Source of the DNA: Chitinophagaceae bacterium UBA1946
GTDB lineage: Bacteria > Bacteroidota > Bacteroidia > Chitinophagales > Chitinophagaceae
DNA length: 30,425 nt
Direction: 5' to 3'
Assembly (NCBI GenBank): GCA_002336815.1
Contig: DDEU01000084.1
Coordinates: forward strand, 1 to 30,425
The stretch's first letter is position 1. Every line of letters starts with the position of its first letter. Below the pieces are notes generated by a model. The model was not told the origin of the DNA. It saw nothing but the letters and a program-made list of their open reading frames with translations, and searched no databases. This document shows positions 6,614 through 13,956 of the stretch, in pieces. Position numbers and translations under genes: made by a program.

Positions 6614-7915
6614 ATGAGTTCATTTGAAGTAAGAGGCGGTAAAAAGCTGTCGGGCACTATTACACCACAGGGTGCAAAAAACGAAGCATTGCAGATCATC
6701 TCTGCGGTATTGCTTACACCCGACCCTGTTACCATCACTAATATTCCCGACATCATTGACGTAAACCTGCTGATAGAATTGCTGGGCGAAATGAGGGTGA
6801 AGATAGACCGTGTAAGCCGTGATACCTGCATCTTCCAGGCAAATGATGTGGATGTGGAATACCTGAACAGCGATGCCTATCACAAAAAAAGTGGTAAGCT
6901 TCGTGGCTCCGTGATGCTGGCTGGCCCTATGCTGGCCAGGTTTAAAAAAGCATATATCCCTAAACCAGGCGGCGATAAGATCGGCAGGCGCAGGCTCGAT
7001 ACCCATATCCTCGGTTTTGAAAAACTCGGGGCTGCTTTTGAGTACAATAACGATGGTTATTTTTATTTGTCGGCACCCCATCTTAAAGGTGCTTACATGC
7101 TGCTGGATGAACCCAGTGTAACCGGTACCGCCAATATTTTGATGGCTGCGGTAATGGCCAGTGGCATTACCACCATTTACAATGCAGCCTGCGAACCTTA
7201 CCTGCAGCAGTTGTGCAAAATGCTTAACCGCATGGGTGCAAAGATCAGCGGTATTGGCAGTAACCTGCTTACCATTGAAGGCGTTGATTCACTCAACGGT
7301 ACCGAACACCGGATGTTACCCGATATGATTGAAGTGGGCAGTTTTATTGGTCTTGCAGCAATGACGCAAAGTGATATCATCATCAAAGATGCCGGCGTAG
7401 AAAGCCTGGGCGTGATCCCGGAAAGATTCCGCCGCCTCGGCATAAAACTGGATATCACCGGAGATGACATACATGTGCCTGCGCAGGACATGTACGAGAT
7501 TGAAAAGTATATGGACGGTGGCGTACTCACCATTTCTGATCATCCATGGCCGGGACTTACACCCGACCTGTTAAGCATCCTGCTGGTAACAGCCATACAG
7601 GCAAAAGGCAGCGTACTCATTCATCAAAAAATGTTCGAGAGCAGGTTGTTCTTTGTAGATAAACTGATCGACATGGGTGCACAGATCATCTTGTGTGATC
7701 CGCACAGGGCTGTGGTGATCGGTTTGGAAAGGGAACAAAAATTAAGGGGCATTACCATGAGCAGCCCGGATATACGTGCCGGTGTATCATTGCTGATAGC
7801 AGCTTTGAGCGCTGAGGGAAAAAGCACCATCCAGAATATTGAACAAATAGACAGGGGTTATCAAAACATCGATGCCAGGTTGCAGGCTCTTGGTGCAGAC
7901 ATTAAAAGATTATAG
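6614..7915 (+). CDS. murA: UDP-GlcNAc 1-carboxyvinyltransferase
   Basis: This 433-residue cytoplasmic enzyme transfers enolpyruvate from PEP to UDP-N-acetylglucosamine, the first committed step of peptidoglycan synthesis. It starts SSFEVRGGKKLSGTITPQGAKN with the substrate-contacting KN pair and is collinear with MurA throughout (SVMLAGPMLARF, TGTANILMAA, PDMIEVGSFIGLAA, DHPWPGLTPDLLSILL, DIRAGVSLLIAAL). The active-site loop reads PKPGGDKIGRRRLD: residue 121, equivalent to E. coli Cys115, is aspartate. That substitution is known to make MurA insensitive to fosfomycin. The frame is open from 6527, but that part contains a terminator hairpin, so the ATG at 6614 is preferred. The paaI-like gene follows after 50 nt. 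Confidence 0.95.
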   Translation: MSSFEVRGGKKLSGTITPQGAKNEALQIISAVLLTPDPVTITNIPDIIDVNLLIELLGEMRVKIDRVSRDTCIFQANDVDVEYLNSDAYHKKSGKLRGSVMLAGPMLARFKKAYIPKPGGDKIGRRRLDTHILGFEKLGAAFEYNNDGYFYLSAPHLKGAYMLLDEPSVTGTANILMAAVMASGITTIYNAACEPYLQQLCKMLNRMGAKISGIGSNLLTIEGVDSLNGTEHRMLPDMIEVGSFIGLAAMTQSDIIIKDAGVESLGVIPERFRRLGIKLDITGDDIHVPAQDMYEIEKYMDGGVLTISDHPWPGLTPDLLSILLVTAIQAKGSVLIHQKMFESRLFFVDKLIDMGAQIILCDPHRAVVIGLEREQKLRGITMSSPDIRAGVSLLIAALSAEGKSTIQNIEQIDRGYQNIDARLQALGADIKRL

Positions 7916-7920
7916 TTTTA

Positions 7921-7965
7921 ATCTAAACCTCCTAAACTTTCTAAATCATCTAAACTCTTTTAACC
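7921..7965 (+). repeat. Imperfect 9-bp tandem repeat before the thioesterase gene
   Basis: Units ATCTAAACC, TCCTAAACT, TTCTAAATC and ATCTAAACT follow one another exactly at 7921-7956, and a weaker fifth unit CTTTTAACC runs to 7965, directly against the ATG at 7966. The repeat fills nearly the whole gap between murA and the next gene. Confidence 0.85.
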
Positions 7966-8385
7966 ATGACCTCCCCCCAACAGGTAGTTGCCCACATGAT
8001 GGAGCATGATCTTTTCAGCCGCTGGCTGGGGATCGAAGTACTGGAAATAAAAGAGGGATACAGTAAAATAACCATGACGGTACGGCCGGAAATGATCAAC
8101 GGTTTTGGTATTGTACATGGCGGCATCGCTTTTTCATTGGCCGACAGTGCCTTCGCCTTTGCCTGCAATAACCGCAACACCCTGTCGGTTGCACTGGATA
8201 CTTCCATCAATTTTTTAAAGCCGGTGCATGTTGGAGATGTACTCGTTGCAGAAGCAACTGAACTGCACAACGGAAAATCTACCGGCCTCTATCACATCAG
8301 CATTACCAACAGGCATGAACATGTAGTGGCTGTTTTTAAGGGCACTTGTTTTAGAACAAATAAGCAACTCGTGAATGAACAATGA
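7966..8385 (+). CDS. paaI: PaaI-like hotdog-fold thioesterase
   Basis: The 139-residue protein is a hotdog-fold acyl-CoA thioesterase. It shows the PaaI signature: MEHDLFSRWLGIEVLEIKEGY, then INGFGIVHGGIAFSLADSAFAFACN, where the HGG loop and following Asp/Asn positions form the active site, and LDTSINFLKPVHVGDVL. PaaI hydrolyses ring-hydroxylated phenylacetyl-CoA dead-end products, freeing CoA in phenylacetate breakdown. The nearby tetR-paaE operon supports that role, though general thioesterases of similar sequence exist. Its stop overlaps the start of the next small ORF in an ATGA. The start at 7966 fits the family N terminus. There is no obvious promoter between it and murA, only the 9-bp repeats. 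Confidence 0.88.
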   Translation: MTSPQQVVAHMMEHDLFSRWLGIEVLEIKEGYSKITMTVRPEMINGFGIVHGGIAFSLADSAFAFACNNRNTLSVALDTSINFLKPVHVGDVLVAEATELHNGKSTGLYHISITNRHEHVVAVFKGTCFRTNKQLVNEQ

Positions 8386-8573
8386 TGGAACACCGGGGTG
8401 AATCAGCAATTGCCAATTACCAGGGCGCATTTATTTTCTGGATGCTAAAAGGATTCAAAGGAAAATTTCTGGATGAATGCATAGCAGCGAATAATAGAAG
8501 AAATATAATTACTGCTTATATAGTAGATGTATTGCTTGTAACGGCTATGATCTATTTTTATTTATGCAAATAA
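8382..8573 (+). CDS. Small putative membrane protein
   Basis: This 63-residue ORF starts in an ATGA overlap with the stop codon of the thioesterase gene, a sign of translational coupling. It has a polar N terminus, the segment GAFIFWMLKGFKGKFLDE, a basic stretch NNRRN and one clear membrane helix at about residues 45-61 (YIVDVLLVTAMIYFYL). I do not recognise a family. Positive residues before the helix and the coupled start argue for a real gene; its small size and lack of a recognised homologue argue for caution. No role can be assigned. Confidence 0.5.
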   Translation: MMEHRGESAIANYQGAFIFWMLKGFKGKFLDECIAANNRRNIITAYIVDVLLVTAMIYFYLCK

Positions 8574-8612
8574 TATCGTTGAAGCAGTATTTAATTTCAT
8601 TGAATCCTACTG

Positions 8613-9689
8613 CTATCTTGCATCAAAATCAATCACTACCTTTTCTGTAACCGGGTGCGATTGACAGGTTAAGATATACCCCCGTTCTATTTCTTCCTGC
8701 TCCAGTCCCCAGTTTACATCCATCTCAACTTTTCCTTCCATGAGTTTTGCCTTGCAGGTACAACATACGCCTCCTTTGCAGGCAAAAGGAAGGTCCGCGC
8801 CGTGTTTCAGTGCTTCATCAAGGATGCTGTTATTGTTAAATCCCATCTGGAATTCGATGCTTCTTCCATCCACTTGTATTTGTATATTGCTGCTTGCCCC
8901 TTGCATGGCATCGTTGCCGGCTATGTTTATTTTTTTGTTGCCGGTTCCGGGCGTTGTAAACAATTCAAAATGAATTTTCCGGGTTTCGATTCCCCGGGCT
9001 GTTAGAAAATCCTTTACACAAAAGATCATATCCTCCGGACCGCACACAAAAAATTCGTCCTGCTGGTTGTACTGGATAAGCCTGCCAAGTTGTTCCAGTT
9101 TTTCAGTGTTGATCCTTCCGGAAAAAATATCCGCTTCCGCTTTTTCTCTCGTAAGCAGGTTGATAAAATTGAAGCGTTGCAGGTATTTGTTCTTCAGGCC
9201 TTCCAGTTCTTCAAAAAAAATGATGGCGGCTTTATTACGGTTAACAAACACCAGTGTAAAATTGCTCTGTGGCTCTGTTTGCAGCGTAGTTTTTATAATG
9301 GAGATAATCGGCGTGATGCCACTGCCTGCCGCAAAGGCCAGGTAATTTTTTTTATTGGCAGCATGCAGGGCGGTATTGAATTTGCCGGTAGGCGGCAATA
9401 CTTCCAGCACATCTCCCGTTTGCAACTGGTCGTTTACATAACTGCTGAATTTCCCATCTGCAACTTTTTTTACGGCCACTGTCAATTCATTTTCATGCGG
9501 CGCCGAGCAGATGGAGTAAGACCTTCTCAGGGCTTCTCCATTTACGGTTGCCTTCAGCGTTACGTTCTGCCCGTGGGTAAATGCAAAATCTTTTTGCAGT
9601 GCTTCCGGTATATCAAAAGTAATGGATACACATTCCGGAGTTTGCCTTTTGATCGCTTTCACTGAAAGCGGGTGAAAATGAATTGCCAT
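8613..9689 (-). CDS. paaE: PaaE-like ferredoxin reductase
   Basis: This 358-residue protein passes electrons from NAD(P)H through FAD and a 2Fe-2S cluster. The domains in order are an FAD-binding barrel with RRSYS at residues 55-59, an NAD-binding domain with AAGSGITPIISII and VCGPEDM, and a C-terminal plant-type ferredoxin with cluster ligands C304, C309, C312 and C342. This order (FNR module then ferredoxin) is that of PaaE, which feeds the PaaABC phenylacetyl-CoA epoxidase. No paaABCD genes lie in the window, so the partner oxygenase is unproven. The frame is open from 9779, but that part overlaps the tetR coding end; the ATG at 9689 lies 5 nt after the tetR stop and fits the family. It is convergent with the small ORF. 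Confidence 0.9.
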   Translation of the reverse strand: MAIHFHPLSVKAIKRQTPECVSITFDIPEALQKDFAFTHGQNVTLKATVNGEALRRSYSICSAPHENELTVAVKKVADGKFSSYVNDQLQTGDVLEVLPPTGKFNTALHAANKKNYLAFAAGSGITPIISIIKTTLQTEPQSNFTLVFVNRNKAAIIFFEELEGLKNKYLQRFNFINLLTREKAEADIFSGRINTEKLEQLGRLIQYNQQDEFFVCGPEDMIFCVKDFLTARGIETRKIHFELFTTPGTGNKKINIAGNDAMQGASSNIQIQVDGRSIEFQMGFNNNSILDEALKHGADLPFACKGGVCCTCKAKLMEGKVEMDVNWGLEQEEIERGYILTCQSHPVTEKVVIDFDAR

Positions 9690-9694
9690 AAAAT

Positions 9695-10285
9695 TTATTT
9701 TACAATGCCATTTAATAATTGGTTTACCATATCGTTTTCCAGCACCTGCAGTGTCACATTTTTTTTGCTGCGTTGCCAAAATTCAATGCCCCGTACAGCC
9801 GACAGGATGGTGAGTACCGCCACGTAAGGATTTACGGGTTTGATCTCTTTTTGCTCAATGCCGGTTTCGATCAGCAACATCAGGCTTTTTTCGTAGCTGC
9901 GGCGGATATTCAAAAAGTCGGAGAGGTAGGGTTCGTCCATATGTTTCCATTCATGGTTGGATACATACACTTCATCAAAATTCTCCGCCATGGTTTGTAT
10001 GTGAAACCGGATCACTGCTTCGATCTTTTCAATATTGCTGCGCTGTTCATTTTTTATTTTGTCGATCTGTTCGGTAAACTGGTTACCCGTTCTAAAGCAG
10101 ATCTCCTGCAGCAATTCGCTTTTGGAGCCAATATGGTTGTAGAGGCTCGAAGCTTCCACCCCCACAAACTCGGCCAGCTCTCTCATAGAAGAAGCACTGT
10201 AACTTTTTGATTTGAAAAGTGACGCTGCTTTTTTGACGATCACATCCTTTTTGGAATTATTTTTCCCTGTTTGAATCTTTGCCAT
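9695..10285 (-). CDS. TetR/AcrR family regulator
   Basis: This 196-residue protein has the TetR helix-turn-helix near residues 15-60 (VIVKKAASLFKSKSYSASSM, then LAEFVGVEASSLYNHIGSKSELL). The rest is a helical ligand-binding domain that cannot be assigned a ligand by eye. It is the first gene of a two-gene operon with the paaE-like gene, which begins 5 nt after its stop. Phenylacetyl-CoA or an acyl-CoA is a reasonable guess for the inducer. The chosen ATG at 10285 excludes an upstream extension to 10318 that would run through the operator. A perfect 8-bp-arm palindrome over the -7 box just upstream suggests the protein represses its own operon. Confidence 0.9.
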   Translation of the reverse strand: MAKIQTGKNNSKKDVIVKKAASLFKSKSYSASSMRELAEFVGVEASSLYNHIGSKSELLQEICFRTGNQFTEQIDKIKNEQRSNIEKIEAVIRFHIQTMAENFDEVYVSNHEWKHMDEPYLSDFLNIRRSYEKSLMLLIETGIEQKEIKPVNPYVAVLTILSAVRGIEFWQRSKKNVTLQVLENDMVNQLLNGIVK

Positions 10286-10306
10286 CCCTGCTGATTGAGC
10301 TTTTAG

Positions 10307-10314
10307 CAAAACTA
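10307..10314 (-). promoter_or_regulatory. -7 promoter element of tetR-paaE
   Basis: The minus strand reads TAGTTTTG, matching TAnnTTTG, and ends 22 nt before the tetR ATG. It overlaps the left arm of the palindrome at 10308-10329. No clear TTG is found at -33. Confidence 0.5.
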
Positions 10315-10329
10315 ACACTTATTAGTTTT
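10308..10329. promoter_or_regulatory. Putative TetR operator palindrome
   Basis: AAAACTAA (10308-10315), six bases, and TTAGTTTT (10322-10329) make a perfect inverted repeat with 8-bp arms. It starts 23 bp upstream of the tetR ATG and covers the -7 element, the usual place for an autorepressor site. Binding by the adjacent TetR protein is inferred. Confidence 0.6.
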
Positions 10330-10391
10330 TTAAGCCATTTACAGGCGGCTTATTTTAACGTATACTGCCAATACAATTTATTTTGATTTTG

Positions 10392-10399
10392 TAGTTTTG
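10392..10399 (+). promoter_or_regulatory. -7 promoter element of the cupin-like gene
   Basis: TAGTTTTG matches TAnnTTTG and ends 19 nt before the ATG at 10418. No good -33 TTG is visible. Confidence 0.45.
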
Positions 10400-10417
10400 C
10401 CGGCAAAAGTATAGTCC

Positions 10418-11296
10418 ATGCAATTAGCACCAGTTGACAGCGTTGAAAGTATTTCGCCGGAACAGTTCAGGGTTAAATATTATGATGCCAAACAGCCCTT
10501 GGTAATCACAGGGCTTGCCAAACAATGGCCCTGTTACCATAAATGGAACTGGGATTATTTTATCAGCGCCGTAGGCGATAAAGAAGTGGGTGTGTACAAC
10601 AATATCAAAAGTGATGCTTATACCCCCATCAATACCGCCGATGCATACATGAAATTTGGTGAGTACCTGCGGCAGGTAAAGAACGGTCCGCTCGAACTCA
10701 GGATCTTCCTGTTCAACTTATTTCAGCATGCGCCGGAACTGGTAAGCGATTTTAGCTGGCCGGAGAACCTGATGAAGGGTTTTGTGAAAAAATATCCCAT
10801 GCTGTTTGTAGGAGGAGAAGGCTCCATTACGCACATGCACTTTGATATCGACATGAGCCATATCCTGCATACACAGTTCATGGGTAAAAAGAAAGTGTTG
10901 CTGTTTCCGTATGAAGAGCAGCACAAGCTGTACCGCAAGCCCTGGGAAGTGTTGAGCCTGGCCAATTTTGCCAAATACCAGGAGCAGTTTGATTACAATA
11001 ACTTTCCTGCTGCAAAACTGGCAAAAGGTTTCGAACTGGTACTTGATCATGGAGATACACTGTTTATGCCTGCCGGTTACTGGCACCACATGGAATACCT
11101 GGAGAGTGGTTTTGCCATGAGCCTGAGAGCCATGCAAAGCACGCTGGGCGGTAAATTGAACGGTGTATGGAACCTGTTTGGGATGAGGAGCATTGATACC
11201 CTGATGAAAAAAACTGCACCCGAATGGTGGTACAGGCAGAAAAAAGAAAAAATATACACGCTGGCAAACCGGGAACTGGAGTTGGCTAAAAAATAG
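10418..11296 (+). CDS. Cupin-like/JmjC-type Fe(II) 2-oxoglutarate oxygenase
   Basis: This 292-residue cytoplasmic protein resembles the cupin_8/JmjC group of Fe(II)- and 2-oxoglutarate-dependent hydroxylases. The opening ISPEQFRVKYYDAKQPLVIT is the typical start. The metal-binding HxD motif is H141-F-D143 in THMHFDIDMSH, and the distal histidine is H223 or H224 in PAGYWHHMEY. LQHTQFMGKKKVLLFP-like residues between them (HILHTQFMGKKKVLLFP) complete the barrel. Relatives hydroxylate protein side chains or tRNA bases; the substrate here cannot be told. It is divergent from the tetR gene with about 130 bp between starts, and has its own -7 element. A terminator lies about 200 nt downstream. Confidence 0.85.
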   Translation: MQLAPVDSVESISPEQFRVKYYDAKQPLVITGLAKQWPCYHKWNWDYFISAVGDKEVGVYNNIKSDAYTPINTADAYMKFGEYLRQVKNGPLELRIFLFNLFQHAPELVSDFSWPENLMKGFVKKYPMLFVGGEGSITHMHFDIDMSHILHTQFMGKKKVLLFPYEEQHKLYRKPWEVLSLANFAKYQEQFDYNNFPAAKLAKGFELVLDHGDTLFMPAGYWHHMEYLESGFAMSLRAMQSTLGGKLNGVWNLFGMRSIDTLMKKTAPEWWYRQKKEKIYTLANRELELAKK

Positions 11297-11799
11297 TTGA
11301 TGAAAAATAATATTTATCAAAATAATATTTTACTTTTATGGTCTGCCAAGATTTCTCTTGCGGTTTCCTTTATTATTGAAAACCCTGTAACAATCATCCA
11401 ATTTTCTTTTGATTAATCTTTCGGAGTATTATCATCGATAAGCGTTATTGTATTTATATATCCCAACTTTTTTTCTTGTGGTTTCAGAGGTAAGCAAGGC
11501 CGGAGATTTTTATCTCTGGCCATTTTTATCTTTTCAAGTCCCTGTTTGTAGTGGCCATGTCCGGCATATTGGTTTTACTGCTGGCAATTACTTCTTACCT
11601 GCAGCCTTTTGATGGAATTGGTAAATACAGTGCCCGTCTTTTACCTTTTCTTTAAGATAATTTTATTCAAATAAATTTACCTTGCTACATAACATTTATC
11701 GCTGCAAATATTTAGCTATTGTAACAACCGCTACCTTTTTTCTTATCTAATTTACCGGGCTCACTGCATGAGGTTTTTATTCATTTAAAAATAGTGCTC
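11297..11799. other. Long intergenic region with an internal terminator
   Basis: About 500 nt without a convincing gene. Near the left end is a direct repeat of AAATAATATTT separated by a few bases. A strong plus-strand terminator lies at 11498-11527. Beyond it, a 32-codon frame at 11557-11655 is hydrophobic at its start but has no promoter or ribosome site, and I do not call it. The last 140 nt is AT-rich with weak -7-like sequences (for example TACCTTTT at 11732-11739) that may drive the barrel-protein gene. Confidence 0.6.
11498..11527 (+). terminator. Strong Rho-independent terminator
   Basis: A 10-bp stem pairs 11498-11507 (GGCCGGAGAT) with 11512-11521 (ATCTCTGGCC) around a TTTT loop, with one G-U pair. 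It is followed by A and five T. It lies about 200 nt after the cupin-like gene stop, so it either ends a long 3' untranslated region or belongs to an uncalled small RNA. Confidence 0.85.
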
Positions 11800-12555
11800 A
11801 TGCGTACGTTACTAAAGGCTACTTTTTTCTGTTTCTTATTTACAATCGCTGCTGGCATTGTGCAGGCACAGCAATCGTATCGGTGGATGGTGGGTATCAA
11901 TGCTGGTGCAATGATTTACCAGGGAGATCTTGCACCAGCTGCATTTGGATCGTATAAAACGCCGTCTTTTACGGCCGGGATATCTGCAGCCCGGATCATC
12001 AGCCCTTATTTTGCGCTTAGGGGCAGTGCTGTAGTTGGCGCATTAAAAGGCGATGACGCCAGGTATAAAAATCCTTCCTGGCGCCAGTACAGGAATTTTA
12101 ATTTTTCAACACCGGTCACAGAGTTTAATGCACAATTAGTATGGAATCCTTTTGGTAACAACAGTAACGAGATAGGCATGCGGGTTACCCCTTATTTATT
12201 TGGAGGCGCTGGCATCAGCTTTTTAAAAGTGAAAAGAGATTACAGTAAGATGGATACTACTGTGTTTACATTTAGTTCCAAACAACAGGTAGGTTTAAAG
12301 CAGGATACGGCGGTCACCCCACCCCGGTCAATATTGGTATTACCGGTAGGAGCAGGTCTTTCGTTTTACTTAAGCCCACGATGGTCGCTTAATTTTGAAA
12401 CGAATTTCCGTTATACCTTCTCAGATTATATCGATGGGTTTAGTTACGCCGCCAATCCAAAGCAAAAAGATTTTTATCATACCCAAACGCTTGGCCTGGT
12501 ATACAGGTTCGGCGGAAGCGCAGCCGGTGATAAATTGGGTTGTCCTAAATATTAA
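11800..12555 (+). CDS. Outer-membrane beta-barrel protein
   Basis: The 251-residue protein begins with a signal peptide (RTLLKATFFCFLFTIAAGIV, cleaved near AQAQQ-like VQAQQ). The rest alternates short polar turns and aromatic, amphipathic strands: YRWMVGINAGAMIYQGDL, SFTAGISAARIISPYFALRG, RVTPYLFGGAGISFLKVK, LVLPVGAGLSFYLSPRWSL and TLGLVYRFGG. This is the pattern of a small outer-membrane barrel of the kind grouped as DUF6089 or PorT-like in Bacteroidota. A specific function cannot be given. An in-frame GTG at 11794 exists, but the ATG at 11800 gives a standard signal peptide. It converges with the next gene with only 5 nt between stops. Confidence 0.8.
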   Translation: MRTLLKATFFCFLFTIAAGIVQAQQSYRWMVGINAGAMIYQGDLAPAAFGSYKTPSFTAGISAARIISPYFALRGSAVVGALKGDDARYKNPSWRQYRNFNFSTPVTEFNAQLVWNPFGNNSNEIGMRVTPYLFGGAGISFLKVKRDYSKMDTTVFTFSSKQQVGLKQDTAVTPPRSILVLPVGAGLSFYLSPRWSLNFETNFRYTFSDYIDGFSYAANPKQKDFYHTQTLGLVYRFGGSAAGDKLGCPKY

Positions 12556-12560
12556 GGATG

Positions 12561-13220
12561 TTATTGAAGGGCATGGTTTAAAAAATCGGTCATTGGTTTC
12601 AATGCTTCAAAAGTGGTGGCGATTTCTTTTACCAGGTTTTTGCCCAGCAGGTCAGCATCTGTTAATGGCCTGCTTACAATAAAACTTTTCATTTTTAAAA
12701 ATTCAATGGCAGGATTGTCTTCGCTATATCCTTTTGGTGGCCGGCTTAGTACATCAATGCCATCCACTTTGGTAAAATATTTTTTGAAGTTTTTTGTGTT
12801 GACGATCTTTTTCCATTCATCAAAATTATAATCGATCTCCTGCCGCACTTTTGCGAGGGCCGGTGCTTCCGGCACATACAACCCGCCGGCGGCAAAACTT
12901 TGGCCGGGCTCACAGTGAAAATAATAACCGGGTGTATTGGCTTTTTTTCCACCGGCATTCATATAAGCGCCCATATTGGATTTGTACGGACTTTTATCTT
13001 TGCTGAAACGAACATCCCTGTTTATCCTGAACATACAATTCTTTGCTGTTAACCCGGCAATCGTTGGGTCAAATTTTGTGGTGGCTTCAAGAATCGCTTC
13101 TACCAGCGAGGCGTAATCCGCCTTTGCAGCTTCATACAATTTACGGTTGGCATCAAACCAGGCCTTGTTGTTATTCTTTTTCAATTCTTTTAAAAACCGG
13201 ATGGTAGAAGCTTGTAACAT
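12561..13220 (-). CDS. TIGR02453/DUF2461 family protein
   Basis: This 219-residue cytoplasmic protein matches the TIGR02453/DUF2461 family of unknown function. The hallmarks are the start TIRFLKELKKNNNKAWFDAN, then FRINRDVRFSKDKSPYKSNMGAY, and YYFHCEPGQSFAAGGLYVPE. The final third has the conserved GYSEDNPAIEFLKMKSFIVS region. No enzymatic role is established that I know of. The gene has its own probable promoter with -7 element TTAATTTG on the minus strand at 13239-13246, ending 19 nt before the ATG and immediately next to the terminator of the HNH-type gene. It converges tightly with the barrel-protein gene. Confidence 0.9.
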   Translation of the reverse strand: MLQASTIRFLKELKKNNNKAWFDANRKLYEAAKADYASLVEAILEATTKFDPTIAGLTAKNCMFRINRDVRFSKDKSPYKSNMGAYMNAGGKKANTPGYYFHCEPGQSFAAGGLYVPEAPALAKVRQEIDYNFDEWKKIVNTKNFKKYFTKVDGIDVLSRPPKGYSEDNPAIEFLKMKSFIVSRPLTDADLLGKNLVKEIATTFEALKPMTDFLNHALQ

Positions 13221-13238
13221 ATTGCTTATTTAGAAGAG

Positions 13239-13246
13239 CAAATTAA
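13239..13246 (-). promoter_or_regulatory. -7-like element of the TIGR02453 gene
   Basis: The minus strand reads TTAATTTG, seven of eight positions of TAnnTTTG, ending 19 nt before the ATG. The spacing equals that of serS, ligA and the cupin-like gene. Confidence 0.4.
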
Positions 13247-13275
13247 TAAAAAAGGAACCGCATTGAACGGTTCCT
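13246..13275 (-). terminator. Rho-independent terminator after the HNH-type gene
   Basis: AGGAACCG at 13253-13260 pairs with CGGTTCCT at 13268-13275 around a 7-nt loop. The A run at 13248-13253 gives a U tract on the minus strand. It lies 28 nt past the stop of the HNH-type gene. Confidence 0.9.
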
Positions 13276-13302
13276 CGCTGAGTATTTAATTTATTGGAGT
13301 TG

Positions 13303-13866
13303 TTATTTGATATGACCCCAGTTCTCACCGCTTTTGATCCTGTACAATGTCATTTCACTTACATTGTACTTGGCTGCCATTTGCCTGTAGGTAAGCCTGC
13401 GCTTGGGATTTCCAATGGCTTCTTTAATGGTCTTTACTTTTGCAGCGTTTAGTTTTAAGCCGGTGGTTTTATTGGCCTGCTCTTTCTTGTATGCAATTTT
13501 CTGCGGACTTTTTTGCTGGTGGTCGCTCATTTCCTGCAGGGTAGACCATTTAAGGTTGGACTGTTTATTGTCTTCTTTTTTATGGTTGATGTGAATTACA
13601 TATTTGAACTTGGGCGAAGGCTTTTTGCAAAATAGTTTTGCAATTTCCCTGTGCAGGTATATGGTACCGTTACCTCCTTCCAGGTGAAGGTTAAGGGTAC
13701 GGTAGCCCGAGGTCAAAGAACCCCTGAGTATCTTACCATCTTTATTTACGTCTGTCACAAAACTGGCTGCTCTGCCATGTGATGACACTGCATATTTTCT
13801 GCGTACACTTTTGTGCCCGCTGATCTTTAACGGCTTCCATACTTCGCCTGCAATTTTTGTAATCAT
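13303..13866 (-). CDS. NUMOD4/HNH-type protein with C-terminal HTH
   Basis: This 187-residue protein resembles free-standing phage or homing-type HNH nucleases. Residues 7-50 resemble NUMOD4 (GEVWKPLKISG, YAVSSHGRAASF, LRGSLTSGYRTLNL). Residues 71-108 follow the HNH_3 pattern, with LHREIAKLF, H92 and N100, ending NLKWST. The usual NH and D preceding and following H92 are I91 and N94, so nuclease activity may be weakened or lost. Residues 155-182 look like a helix-turn-helix (LTYRQMAAKYNVSEMTLYRIK). It has a clear terminator of its own and no intron, repeat or phage gene nearby. It may be a domesticated DNA-binding protein. It lies 90 nt downstream of ligA on the same strand. Confidence 0.8.
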   Translation of the reverse strand: MITKIAGEVWKPLKISGHKSVRRKYAVSSHGRAASFVTDVNKDGKILRGSLTSGYRTLNLHLEGGNGTIYLHREIAKLFCKKPSPKFKYVIHINHKKEDNKQSNLKWSTLQEMSDHQQKSPQKIAYKKEQANKTTGLKLNAAKVKTIKEAIGNPKRRLTYRQMAAKYNVSEMTLYRIKSGENWGHIK

Positions 13867-13956
13867 ACAAATGATTTTTATTCCGGGATGTGGTTAATAA
13901 GGCATTCACTTACATGTTTTCAATGGCTGGGGATATAAATATAAAAATTATTTTTC

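Noticed and set aside
11557..11655. 32-codon hydrophobic frame in the long intergenic region
   Set aside because: No promoter, no ribosome site and it lies just after a terminator; likely chance.
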